14,451 nt of DNA from an uncultured Bacillota bacterium (GCA_947168865.1 CAMVNN010000017.1:1-14451), one strand, 5' to 3'. Positions 1 to 5,972 are shown, numbered from the stretch's first letter. The notes: generated by a model not told the origin, from the sequence alone. A program made the numbers and translations.

Positions 1-1
1 G

Positions 2-124
2 GGGAAATCTTATGACTTTATAAGAAGATTAGAATATAAAAAGGGAACTATAGGATGTTCAATAGACACTTTATATAGAATCTCTGTTGTCTTAGGAGTA
101 TCTATGGACAAGTTTTTTGAATAA
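2..124 (+). CDS. Partial Xre-family helix-turn-helix regulator (C-terminal end only)
   Basis: The open frame enters from the left edge and ends at TAA 122-124, giving about 40 residues with no start codon in view. The end of the peptide (IDTLYRISVVLGVSMDKFFE) has the pattern of the last helices of Xre/Cro-type DNA-binding domains: a hydrophobic helix, then a turn of the type LGVSxDxFF. The protein stops directly after the domain, so it is probably a small, single-domain regulator of about 70 residues. Its targets cannot be told. It lies immediately upstream of the candidate toxin-antitoxin locus, with the antisense RNA promoter starting 15 bases after its stop. I see no terminator hairpin between the two, so read-through into the antisense RNA is possible. 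The family call rests on a short stretch. Confidence 0.6.
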   Translation, partial: GKSYDFIRRLEYKKGTIGCSIDTLYRISVVLGVSMDKFFE

Positions 125-139
125 GGCATTATTAGTAAC

Positions 140-168
140 TTGTAAAAAATACAATATTATGATATTAT
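140..168 (+). promoter_or_regulatory. Promoter of the candidate antitoxin RNA
   Basis: TTGTAA (140-145), a 17-base spacer and TATTAT (163-168) make a good sigma-A type promoter on the plus strand. The predicted transcription start is near 175. No credible open reading frame follows, only strongly folded sequence ending in a terminator at 282, which fits a promoter for a non-coding RNA. Confidence 0.6.
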
Positions 169-197
169 GTATATAGATGAAGAAAACTTCATACAAT

Positions 198-236
198 AAA
201 AAAAGGGGAACACTTAATAGTAGCATGTTGAGTGTT
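198..236 (-). terminator. Rho-independent terminator of the toxin mRNA
   Basis: Read on the minus strand, arms AACACTCAACA and TGTTAAGTGTT-type complement (209-219 with 226-236, 11 pairs including two G-U) are followed by CCCC and then seven T (204-198). The four C between stem and T-run are unusual, but the T-run is strong. The same bases form the middle hairpin of the plus-strand antisense RNA. Confidence 0.6.
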
Positions 237-248
237 GCCTTAGATGGT

Positions 249-282
249 CACCTAACTAGCAATAGTTAGGTGAAGTCTTTTT
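249..282 (+). terminator. Rho-independent terminator of the antisense RNA
   Basis: A perfect 10-bp stem, CACCTAACTA (249-258) with TAGTTAGGTG (263-272), closes a GCAA loop of the GNRA type. It is followed by AAGTC and a T-run at 278-282. The hairpin also lies just behind the toxin stop codon in the minus-strand mRNA, so both RNAs carry it. Confidence 0.75.
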
Positions 283-364
283 ATATTAAAACTATAAATA
301 GTAATAATAATAGAAAGAGGATAATTATTACTAAAGATAGAATTAAAAAATCCTTCTTGTTCAT
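281..364 (-). CDS. Small hydrophobic peptide, candidate type I toxin (27 aa)
   Basis: The minus-strand frame starts at ATG 364-362 and ends at TAA 283-281. The peptide starts MNKKDF, and residues 6-27 are one uninterrupted hydrophobic stretch of Leu, Ile, Val and Phe with a single Ser10, long enough for one membrane helix. The Shine-Dalgarno GGAGGTGAT (376-368) matches the 16S rRNA tail over nine bases and lies 7 bases from the start counted from GGAGG. A near-consensus promoter lies upstream (457-429) and a terminator downstream. Known type I toxins (Fst, TxpA, BsrG, Ibs) are similar single-helix peptides that damage the membrane. This one has no charged C-terminal tail as in Fst or BsrG, and in shape it is closer to Ibs. 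I do not recognise its sequence. A small membrane regulator would be the main alternative. Confidence 0.7.
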   Translation of the reverse strand: MNKKDFLILSLVIIILFLLLLLFIVLI

Positions 365-371
365 ATTATCA

Positions 372-395
372 CCTCCAATCTTAAAGGATTAGAGG
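372..395 (-). promoter_or_regulatory. Hairpin in the toxin leader that sequesters the Shine-Dalgarno
   Basis: In the toxin mRNA, CCTCTAATC (395-387) pairs with GATTGGAGG (380-372) over nine pairs with one G-U, around a 6-base loop. The whole GGAGG of the toxin ribosome binding site is inside the stem. Burying the ribosome binding site in a leader stem-loop is known from fst and bsrG mRNAs. A five-codon reading frame (MPLIL, 398-381, minus strand) crosses the left arm. Its translation could open the stem, but its own GGGTG lies too close to the ATG to be convincing. Confidence 0.6.
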
Positions 396-428
396 CATCA
401 CCCAACTTATTAAATGTTCCGTGATTAT

Positions 429-457
429 ATTATAGCAAACATTAGTTCTATATGCAA
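429..457 (-). promoter_or_regulatory. Promoter of the toxin gene
   Basis: On the minus strand TTGCAT (457-452), exactly 17 bases, then a perfect TATAAT (434-429). The -10 is preceded by TGC, an extended -10. This is among the strongest promoters in the window. The predicted start is near 422, giving a leader of about 58 nt, far longer than the leaders of the neighbouring housekeeping genes. Confidence 0.75.
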
Positions 458-477
458 TATTCTGATATAAAATATTG
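455..477. repeat. Inverted repeat between divergent promoters, possible operator
   Basis: CAATATT (455-461) and AATATTG (471-477) form a perfect 7-9-7 inverted repeat. The left half overlaps the -35 of the toxin promoter, and the right half overlaps the -35 of the promoter proposed for the downstream Xre gene. The position suits an operator acting on both. In AT-rich DNA such short repeats also arise by chance. Confidence 0.35.
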
Positions 478-503
478 AAGTAAACCATAGGTTGCTTTAA
501 TAT
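475..503 (+). promoter_or_regulatory. Likely promoter of the membrane-tethered Xre regulator
   Basis: TTGAAG (475-480), a 17-base spacer and TAATAT (498-503) give a plausible start near 510 and a leader of about 34 nt. A weaker alternative is TTGCTT (492-497) with TATGTT (514-519). The promoter diverges from the toxin promoter. Confidence 0.45.
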
Positions 504-543
504 TTTTTTATTATATGTTAACATTTATTTTGGAGGGGAAAAT

Positions 544-1470
544 ATGAATCAAGAGAAAATAGGAAACTTTATATCAAAAAAAAGAAAAGAGAAAAAATTA
601 ACGCAAGAAGCATTAGCTGAAAAATTAAATGTTAGTAAAAATGCAGTTTCAAAGTGGGAACGTGGTATATGTTTAATGGATATGTCACTTTTAAAGCCTC
701 TTAGTGAAATATTAGATGTTTCTATTAATGAAATATTAAATGGTGAAGAAATAAAAGAGGAAGAACTAAAAGTAAAAACAGAAGAAGTTTTAAGTGAGAC
801 AATTGCTTATTCTGAAAAAAAGGTTAAAAAAATAAAATATTTAATTTTATATATAATAGTGTTTATTACATTTTTAATATTTTTAGCAACATTTATAATT
901 GATTATAATAGAATAAAAAGAAATATGGATCCATTATTCATGATTATGGCACGTGAAAATGGTGATGATTATACTTATCTTGGATTTGGTTATAAAATGC
1001 TAAAAAAAACATCGATTTCACCATTTGAACCATTATCAAGAAGTGAGGAAATTCGTTTTGGTTTTTGGATATTTACTTGGAAAATAGATGTTTTTAATAC
1101 ATCACCATATAATGTTTGGGCAATCAATGGTGAAAATAGAGTTTTAATGAATATTGGTTCATATTGTATAACTGATACTAAAGGAAATAAAAAAGCGGGT
1201 GCATGTGCACTTGCAATTTCACCAGAAGAAATGGAATATAAAGAGACTTTAGAAGCCAAAAAAGATGATATAATTGTTCTTGATTCAAATTGGGTCAGGA
1301 TAACTAGAATTACTTTTTATGATATGGATGGAGATAAGGTAGATACTTTAATATCACGTGAAAAACATAGCTTTGAAGTTCCAAATTTGAAAGGTGAATA
1401 TTTTACCTTAATAGATACTATTTCTGAAAGAGGAACTGCTTGGTATTCATTTAAAATAAAGATAAATTAA
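544..1470 (+). CDS. Membrane-tethered Xre-type transcriptional regulator (308 aa)
   Basis: Residues about 5-66 are a clear Xre helix-turn-helix domain (ISKKRKEKKLTQEALAEKL, then VSKNAVSKWERG and a C-terminal LDVSINEIL). A charged linker (67-97) is followed by one strong transmembrane helix at about 98-119. The C-terminal 190 residues should then face the outside, because the cytoplasmic domain precedes a single helix. That part is rich in beta-type sequence and aromatic residues, and I do not recognise its family. The layout suggests a one-component sensor: outside domain senses, inside domain binds DNA. The start has a strong Shine-Dalgarno GGAGGGG (532-538), 5-7 bases before ATG. It lies next to the candidate toxin and may control it or itself through the repeat at 455-477, which is inference only. 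Confidence 0.8.
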   Translation: MNQEKIGNFISKKRKEKKLTQEALAEKLNVSKNAVSKWERGICLMDMSLLKPLSEILDVSINEILNGEEIKEEELKVKTEEVLSETIAYSEKKVKKIKYLILYIIVFITFLIFLATFIIDYNRIKRNMDPLFMIMARENGDDYTYLGFGYKMLKKTSISPFEPLSRSEEIRFGFWIFTWKIDVFNTSPYNVWAINGENRVLMNIGSYCITDTKGNKKAGACALAISPEEMEYKETLEAKKDDIIVLDSNWVRITRITFYDMDGDKVDTLISREKHSFEVPNLKGEYFTLIDTISERGTAWYSFKIKIN

Positions 1471-1518
1471 TAAAAAAAGAAAAATTTTAACTATTTGTTA
1501 TTTATTTTTCTTTTTTTA
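1471..1518. terminator. Long A/T-only inverted repeat, possible terminator
   Basis: The arms 1471-1485 and 1504-1518 are perfect complements of 15 bases (a run of seven A, G, five A, T against its complement) around an 18-base loop. In RNA the stem would be almost entirely A-U with one G-C pair. The second arm doubles as a T-run, so it could stop transcription behind the Xre regulator. It is weaker than the GC-containing terminators elsewhere in the window. Confidence 0.4.
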
Positions 1519-1519
1519 G

Positions 1520-1528
1520 TGTTAAAAT
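1520..1528 (+). promoter_or_regulatory. Extended -10 promoter of rnr
   Basis: TG (1520-1521), one base, then TAAAAT (1523-1528) directly behind the inverted repeat. No good -35 is seen. The predicted start is near 1535, about 22 nt before the rnr start codon. Confidence 0.45.
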
Positions 1529-1556
1529 ATATATCATTAGTGGGTGGTTATGGGAA

Positions 1557-3659
1557 ATGAATATTAAGGATGAATTAAAAAAAGTATTTGATTTTAGTAA
1601 ACAATATTATTCAAAAAGTGAGCTTCAAAAAAAATTGAAAATTCAAGGTGAAAAAAACTTGAAAGAATTAGAAGCAGCTTTAATTGAATTAGTTGAAGAA
1701 GGATATATATATCATGATTTGAAAAAAGGTTATCGCATTTTTTCAAATGACATTGGTTATGCTTATGGAGTAATTGAAATAAACAAAAACGGAAATGGAT
1801 TTGTTCACACTAAAGATGGTTATTTAATCTTTATAAACGCAGCAGACTTAAATGGGGCTTTAGATGGTGATAATGTAATTATTCATGGAATATCTAAAGG
1901 TCGAAAGAATGAATTTGTTGGTAAAGTAAAAGAAATTGTAAAAAGAAAAAAGGGAATAGCTTTCTTTAAAGTTGAAGAAGTTGATGGCGAATTATCATTA
2001 ATTCCATATAATAATAATTACAATATAAATGTAATTCTAGATAAAAATGATCTAAAGAAAATAGCAAAAGGTGATATTGTTAAAGTCTCGGTTTCTATTA
2101 ATCAAAATGGAAGCATTTATAATGCTTCATTAGAAAAAGTACTTGGAAATGTTGATGATGAAAATATTGATTTAAAAGTTTTAGCTGAAAGTTTTGGAGT
2201 TTCAACAACGTTTTCAGAAGCAGAATTAAGTGAAGCAAAAGCATTACCTGATAGGGTAAGAGAACAAGATAAAGTTGGTAGAAAAGATTTAACACATTTG
2301 GACTTCGTTACAATTGATTGCGACAATACTAAAGATCGTGATGATGCTGTTTTTGTTACTAAACTCCCTAATGGGAATTATTTGTTATATGTATCAATCT
2401 CTTCAGTGAATTACTATGTTAAAAGAGGATCGGCGCTATATGCTGGAGCTAAATCACGTTGTACAAGTCATTATCCTAATGATACAGTTTTTCCAATGTT
2501 TCCATCTGAAATTTCAAATGGCATTTGTTCTTTAAATGAAAATGAGGAGCGACTCACTAAAACTTGTGAGATGGAAATAGATTCTAATGGTAATGTTGTT
2601 AATTATGACATCTATAATTCGGTTATAAAGAGTCGTAAAGCAATGAAATATAGTGAAGTAAATCATATTATAAATGGTGAAACAATTGATGATTATGAAG
2701 AATTTGTTTCTCTTATTAAATTAATGCAAGAATTAAATATTATTTTAGAAAATGCTAAAACTAATCGAGAATATTTAGAATTTAATATTCCAGATATTGA
2801 GGTTACTAAGAAAAACAATGAATTTTCATTTTATTTAAGAGAACAAAAAAATGCTGAAAAATTGATTGAAAACTTTATGGTTATAGCTAATACAGTTATT
2901 GCTAGTCATTATAGTTGGATGCCATTTATATATAGAGTTCATGAAGGACCAAGTGAAGAAGTAATTAAAAGTGTCATAGAGAAGATGAACTTATCTGGTT
3001 TCAGTGTAAACATAGATGGTAGAATTACAAGAGGATCAATAAATGCTCTTTTAAAAAAATTTACCACTAAAGAAGAATGTCAAATATTTCATAAAATGCT
3101 TTTAAAATCTATGGCTAAAGCTAAATACTCAACCGTTAATGCAGGACATTATGCATTAAAATTGGATTTTTATACTCATTTTACTTCACCGATAAGAAGG
3201 GTATCAGATTTTATGATACATACTGCAATTGATGAACTGGAAGAACATAATTATGATTCTACTTATGCTGAAGCTTTAGAAGCCGAATTAAATGAAATTA
3301 GTATAGCTGCTTCAAAAGAAGAAGTTAATGATTTTCAATTTGAAGAAGAAGCGAAGAAAATGGCCATGGCTGAATATATGGAAAGTCATATTGGTGGATA
3401 TTATGAAGGAATGATTACAGAGTTATATCCAAATGGAATGTTTGTTAGAACAAGTAATTTAATTGAAGGTAAGGTCAGTTTAAATGATATAGGAAGTACT
3501 GAAGATAGATATCATTATGATTCAGATCGTTTTGTGGTTTCATCAAAAAGAAATAAGCAAGTATATCGTATTGGGGATAAAGTTTTGGTAAAAACTATTT
3601 CAGCTTCAAAAAATAATAGAACAGTTAATTTTAAAATAGAACAAAAGACTAATAGTTAA
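1557..3659 (+). CDS. rnr: Ribonuclease R, 3'-5' exoribonuclease (700 aa)
   Basis: RNase R degrades structured RNA from the 3' end and takes part in mRNA turnover and rRNA and tmRNA quality control in the cytoplasm. The order of domains fits: a winged-helix-like start (about 1-62), cold-shock OB domains (about 65-200), the RNB catalytic domain (about 245-560) and a C-terminal S1 domain (about 614-695). The four metal-binding aspartates are present as D254, D260, D262 and D263 in IDCDNTKDRDDA. HFTSPIRRVSD (541-551) matches the second core motif. Both motifs deviate from the usual form (IDGEDAKDFDDA and FTSPIRRYPD). Length is normal for the family. The start at 1557 is served by GGTGG (1543-1547), 9 bases away. 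A five-codon frame starting at ATG 1550 overlaps it out of frame. Confidence 0.93.
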   Translation: MNIKDELKKVFDFSKQYYSKSELQKKLKIQGEKNLKELEAALIELVEEGYIYHDLKKGYRIFSNDIGYAYGVIEINKNGNGFVHTKDGYLIFINAADLNGALDGDNVIIHGISKGRKNEFVGKVKEIVKRKKGIAFFKVEEVDGELSLIPYNNNYNINVILDKNDLKKIAKGDIVKVSVSINQNGSIYNASLEKVLGNVDDENIDLKVLAESFGVSTTFSEAELSEAKALPDRVREQDKVGRKDLTHLDFVTIDCDNTKDRDDAVFVTKLPNGNYLLYVSISSVNYYVKRGSALYAGAKSRCTSHYPNDTVFPMFPSEISNGICSLNENEERLTKTCEMEIDSNGNVVNYDIYNSVIKSRKAMKYSEVNHIINGETIDDYEEFVSLIKLMQELNIILENAKTNREYLEFNIPDIEVTKKNNEFSFYLREQKNAEKLIENFMVIANTVIASHYSWMPFIYRVHEGPSEEVIKSVIEKMNLSGFSVNIDGRITRGSINALLKKFTTKEECQIFHKMLLKSMAKAKYSTVNAGHYALKLDFYTHFTSPIRRVSDFMIHTAIDELEEHNYDSTYAEALEAELNEISIAASKEEVNDFQFEEEAKKMAMAEYMESHIGGYYEGMITELYPNGMFVRTSNLIEGKVSLNDIGSTEDRYHYDSDRFVVSSKRNKQVYRIGDKVLVKTISASKNNRTVNFKIEQKTNS

Positions 3660-3728
3660 ATTTATATCAAAATTACGCATACTATAATGCTCTGAATAAA
3701 AGAGGAGCAATAGAAAAAATAATGCTTT

Positions 3729-3764
3729 AAAAAAGATTGATTTCAATAAAATCAGTCTTTTTTT
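3729..3764 (+). terminator. Rho-independent terminator between rnr and eno
   Basis: Arms 3729-3743 and 3749-3763 pair over 15 positions (core AAGATTGATTT with AAATCAGTCTT, one T-G pair) around CAATA. The second arm ends in seven T (3758-3764). It lies about 70 bases after the rnr stop and just before the eno promoter. Confidence 0.8.
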
Positions 3765-3772
3765 CAAAAATA

Positions 3773-3781
3773 TGTTATAAT
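3773..3781 (+). promoter_or_regulatory. Extended -10 promoter of eno
   Basis: TG (3773-3774), T, then a perfect TATAAT (3776-3781), starting 9 bases after the terminator T-run. No convincing -35. The predicted start is near 3788, one base before the GGAGG at 3789-3793, so the leader would be about 12 nt. Confidence 0.65.
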
Positions 3782-3799
3782 AATACTCGGAGGTTTAAC

Positions 3800-5089
3800 A
3801 TGACAAAGATAAGAAATGTATTTGCAAGAGAAATAATTGATTCTAGAGGAAATCCAACGGTTGAAGTTGATGTAACTTTAGAAAATGGAATAATGGGGAG
3901 AGCAGCTGTTCCTTCAGGAGCATCTACTGGTGAAAGAGAAGCTTTAGAACTTCGTGATGGTGATAAAACTAGATTTCATGGTAAAGGTGTTTTAAAAGCA
4001 GTTGAAAATGTTAACAAGTATTTAAAAGAAGTTGTTGTTGGTATGGATGCTTATGATCAAAGAAAAATTGATGAAGCAATGATTGCTGCTGATGGCACAG
4101 ATTTTAAATCTAAATATGGTGCTAATGCATTATTAGGTGTATCTCTAGCAGTTGCTAAAGCAGCAGCATTAGATTCTAAATTACCACTTTACACATATTT
4201 AAATAAAGATGGTAAGACATTTCCAGTTCCAATGATGAACGTTTTAAATGGTGGAGCACATGCTGACGCTTCAGTTGACTTCCAAGAATATATGATTATG
4301 CCAGTAGGAGCAAAGAATATTCATGAAGCAATTCGTATGGGTTCTGAAATTTTTCATGATTTAAAATCACTTTTAAAAGCTGATGGCCATGTTACAGCAG
4401 TAGGTGATGAGGGGGGATTTGCACCAAATCTTAAGGATAATGAAGAACCACTTAAATATATTGTAAAAGCAATTGAAAAAAGTGGATATGTTCCTGGAAA
4501 AGATGTTATGATTGCTATGGATGTTGCAGCATCAGAGTTTTATAATCCAGAAACAGGATTGTACGAATTAACAAAATCAAATGGTGGAACTAAAACAACT
4601 GATGAAATGATTGATTGGTTTGAAGAATTGGTTAATAAATATCCAATTGTTTCGATTGAAGATGGTCTTGGCGAAAGAGATTGGGATGGTTGGAAAAAGT
4701 TAACTGATAGATTATCAAATCGTGTTCAATTAGTAGGTGATGACTTATTTGTAACTAATCCAAAGATTTTTAAAGAAGGAATTGAAAAAGGAATTGCTAA
4801 TTCAATCTTAATTAAATTAAATCAAATTGGAACTCTAACTGAAACAATTGATGCTTTAAAAATGGCTGAAGAAAATGGCTATACAGCAGTTGTATCACAT
4901 CGTTCTGGTGAAACAGAAGACACAACAATTGCTCATGTTGCAGTAGCATTCAATAATGGTCAGATTAAAACTGGTTCTATGAGTAGAACTGATCGTATTT
5001 GTAAATATAACGAACTAATGCGTATCGAAGAAGAATTAGGTAGTGAAGCTAAATTCCTCGGAATGAATGCATTTAAATTTAATAAGTAG
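3800..5089 (+). CDS. eno: Enolase (phosphopyruvate hydratase, 429 aa)
   Basis: Enolase converts 2-phosphoglycerate to phosphoenolpyruvate in glycolysis and, in many bacteria, also takes part in RNA-degrading complexes. The family motifs are all visible: [16 protein letters not shown] near 38-53, GGAHAD (151-156), GDEGGFAPN with catalytic E204, metal ligands D241, E287 and D314, LIKLNQIGT with catalytic K339, and [10 protein letters not shown] with H367 and R368. The length is normal (E. coli 432). The start chosen is ATG 3800, because [21 protein letters not shown] is the family N-terminus and GGAGG (3789-3793) lies 6 bases before it. A longer frame upstream runs through the terminator and is not real. 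It sits alone between two terminators. Its stop codon is inside the following terminator stem. Confidence 0.97.
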   Translation: MTKIRNVFAREIIDSRGNPTVEVDVTLENGIMGRAAVPSGASTGEREALELRDGDKTRFHGKGVLKAVENVNKYLKEVVVGMDAYDQRKIDEAMIAADGTDFKSKYGANALLGVSLAVAKAAALDSKLPLYTYLNKDGKTFPVPMMNVLNGGAHADASVDFQEYMIMPVGAKNIHEAIRMGSEIFHDLKSLLKADGHVTAVGDEGGFAPNLKDNEEPLKYIVKAIEKSGYVPGKDVMIAMDVAASEFYNPETGLYELTKSNGGTKTTDEMIDWFEELVNKYPIVSIEDGLGERDWDGWKKLTDRLSNRVQLVGDDLFVTNPKIFKEGIEKGIANSILIKLNQIGTLTETIDALKMAEENGYTAVVSHRSGETEDTTIAHVAVAFNNGQIKTGSMSRTDRICKYNELMRIEEELGSEAKFLGMNAFKFNK

Positions 5090-5106
5090 CTTTTGCTACT
5101 TTTTTT
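5084..5106 (+). terminator. Rho-independent terminator of eno
   Basis: AAGTAGC (5084-5090) pairs with GCTACTT (5095-5101) around TTTT, followed by a run of T to 5106. The eno stop codon TAG (5087-5089) is part of the first arm, so the gene and its terminator overlap. Confidence 0.85.
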
Positions 5107-5107
5107 A

Positions 5108-5116
5108 TGTTACAAT
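5108..5116 (+). promoter_or_regulatory. Extended -10 promoter of the flavodoxin gene
   Basis: TG (5108-5109), T, TACAAT (5111-5116), beginning one base after the T-run of the eno terminator. The predicted start (about 5123) coincides with the first base of the Shine-Dalgarno GGTGAT (5123-5128). Confidence 0.55.
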
Positions 5117-5131
5117 ATTCTTGGTGATAGA

Positions 5132-5611
5132 ATGAAAAAAGCAATTGTTTATTATTCTCTAACAGGTAATACTGATTATGTTGCTAAGAAAATTGCTGAA
5201 AAAATAAAAGCAGATTTAATTAAAATAGAAGTTGAGAAAAATTATCCAAATAAAGGTTTTAGAAAATACTTTTGGTGTGGTAAAAGTGCTGTTATGGGAG
5301 ATAGTCCAAAACTAAAAAAATATGATTTTAAAGATTACGATTTAGTCATCTTTGGAACTCCAGTATGGGCTGGTAACTTTACACCACCATTAAGAACTTT
5401 TATAGATGAAAATAGAGAAAAATTAGCTAATAAAAAAATTTCAGTTTTTACTTGCTTTAGTGGTGGTGGCGCAGATAAAGCGATTCTAAAACTAAAGAGT
5501 TTACTTGGAATTGATAAATTTGAACATGAATTAATTCTTGTTGATCCACTTGATAAAAGAAGTGAAGAAAACGAGAAAAAAATCGCCGAATTTATTAAAA
5601 ATATGCTATAA
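5132..5611 (+). CDS. Flavodoxin-like FMN protein (159 aa)
   Basis: A single-domain flavodoxin fold protein, probably carrying FMN as a low-potential electron carrier or acting as a small NAD(P)H-dependent reductase in the cytoplasm. The phosphate-binding loop is at the N-terminus (YYSLTGNT, residues 7-14, pattern S/T-x-T-G-N-T). The second flavin loop is GTPVWAGNFTPP (75-86), with Trp79 placed to stack on the ring. The third is TCFSGGGAD (107-115). Length is typical of short-chain flavodoxins. The start is ATG 5132, three bases after GGTGAT. The longer upstream frame begins within the eno terminator and is rejected. The partner enzyme cannot be told from context. The last codons overlap the -10 box of the next gene. 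Confidence 0.85.
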   Translation: MKKAIVYYSLTGNTDYVAKKIAEKIKADLIKIEVEKNYPNKGFRKYFWCGKSAVMGDSPKLKKYDFKDYDLVIFGTPVWAGNFTPPLRTFIDENREKLANKKISVFTCFSGGGADKAILKLKSLLGIDKFEHELILVDPLDKRSEENEKKIAEFIKNML

Positions 5612-5612
5612 T
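5604..5612 (+). promoter_or_regulatory. Extended -10 promoter of the rhodanese gene, inside the end of the flavodoxin gene
   Basis: TG (5604-5605), C, TATAAT (5607-5612). The flavodoxin stop codon TAA (5609-5611) is part of the -10 hexamer. The Shine-Dalgarno GGTGAT follows 6 bases later. There is no terminator between the two genes, so they may also be cotranscribed. Confidence 0.5.
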
Positions 5613-5627
5613 TTAGTTGGTGATATT

Positions 5628-5972
5628 ATGAAAAAAGTATTTATGTTTGCTTTGTTATTATTTATATTAACTGGTTGTGCTAATGAAGAAGGAACAATCA
5701 CTAAGGTTAATTGTGATAAAATGAAAGAATTAATGAAAGATTCTAAGACTGTTTTACTAGATGTTAGAAGCAAAGAAGAATATGAAGAGAGTCATTTAGA
5801 TAAAGCAGAGAATAGACCTCTTACTAAAATAGATGAGTTAGATATTAACAAAAAAACTCCAATTATAGTTTATTGTAAAAGTGGAGTTAGAAGTAATGAA
5901 GCAGCTAAGATGTTACTTGAAATTGGATATATTAATATCTATGACTTAGGTGCAATGTCTAATTGTAATTAG
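5628..5972 (+). CDS. Rhodanese-domain lipoprotein (114 aa)
   Basis: The N-terminus is a lipoprotein signal peptide: MKK, a hydrophobic stretch, then lipobox LTGC with the modified Cys17. Mature protein should be anchored outside on the membrane. Residues about 28-110 form one rhodanese domain: LLDVRSKEEYEESHL (43-57), the active loop CKSGVR with Cys83, and the closing YINIYDLG. Rhodanese domains carry sulfur on this cysteine as a persulfide. The substrate is unknown and an exported one may serve thiol redox chemistry. The usual GHIPGA motif is changed to SHLDKA. The start is ATG 5628, three bases after GGTGAT (5619-5624). An upstream in-frame extension would bury the signal peptide and is rejected. 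It follows the flavodoxin gene by 16 bases, hinting at a shared redox theme. Confidence 0.88.
   Translation: MKKVFMFALLLFILTGCANEEGTITKVNCDKMKELMKDSKTVLLDVRSKEEYEESHLDKAENRPLTKIDELDINKKTPIIVYCKSGVRSNEAAKMLLEIGYINIYDLGAMSNCN

Larger units (their letters stand above)
175..282 (+). ncRNA. Candidate antisense RNA antitoxin, about 108 nt
   Basis: This is a predicted short RNA between the promoter at 140-168 and the terminator at 249-282. Its 5' end is approximate. It folds into three simple hairpins: ATGAAG/CTTCAT around AAAA (177-192), an 11-bp stem with two G-U pairs around GTAGCA (209-236), and a perfect 10-bp stem around GCAA (249-272). From about 198 to 282 it is fully complementary to the 3' end of the minus-strand toxin mRNA, including the toxin stop codon. 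Convergent RNAs overlapping at their 3' ends are the layout known for Fst/RNAII and TxpA/RatA type I systems. The loops would be natural kissing sites with the matching loops of the toxin mRNA. Transcription and function are inferred. Confidence 0.55.

Noticed and set aside
167..199. Ten-codon plus-strand frame (MYIDEENFIQ) in the antisense RNA region
   Set aside because: No Shine-Dalgarno, its ATG overlaps the -10 box, and it would start upstream of the predicted transcript start.
198..282. Riboswitch or T-box reading of the tandem hairpins at 209-272
   Set aside because: No T-box or riboswitch consensus seen, and no gene follows on the plus strand within reach. The hairpins are explained as convergent terminators of two overlapping RNAs.
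990..1259. Minus-strand open frame opposite the Xre regulator
   Set aside because: It lies entirely opposite a well-supported gene, has no recognisable motifs and no ribosome binding site that I could see. The same holds for minus-strand frames at 2098-2326, 6275-6520 and 11540-11728.
3737..3799. Longer enolase start 21 codons upstream
   Set aside because: The extension runs through the terminator and the -10 box. The family N-terminus and GGAGG support ATG 3800.
5093..5131. Longer flavodoxin start 13 codons upstream
   Set aside because: It begins in the eno terminator. MKKAIVYYS is the normal flavodoxin start with GGTGAT before it.
5538..5627. Longer rhodanese start 30 codons upstream
   Set aside because: It overlaps the flavodoxin gene and would place 30 charged residues in front of a clear lipoprotein signal peptide.
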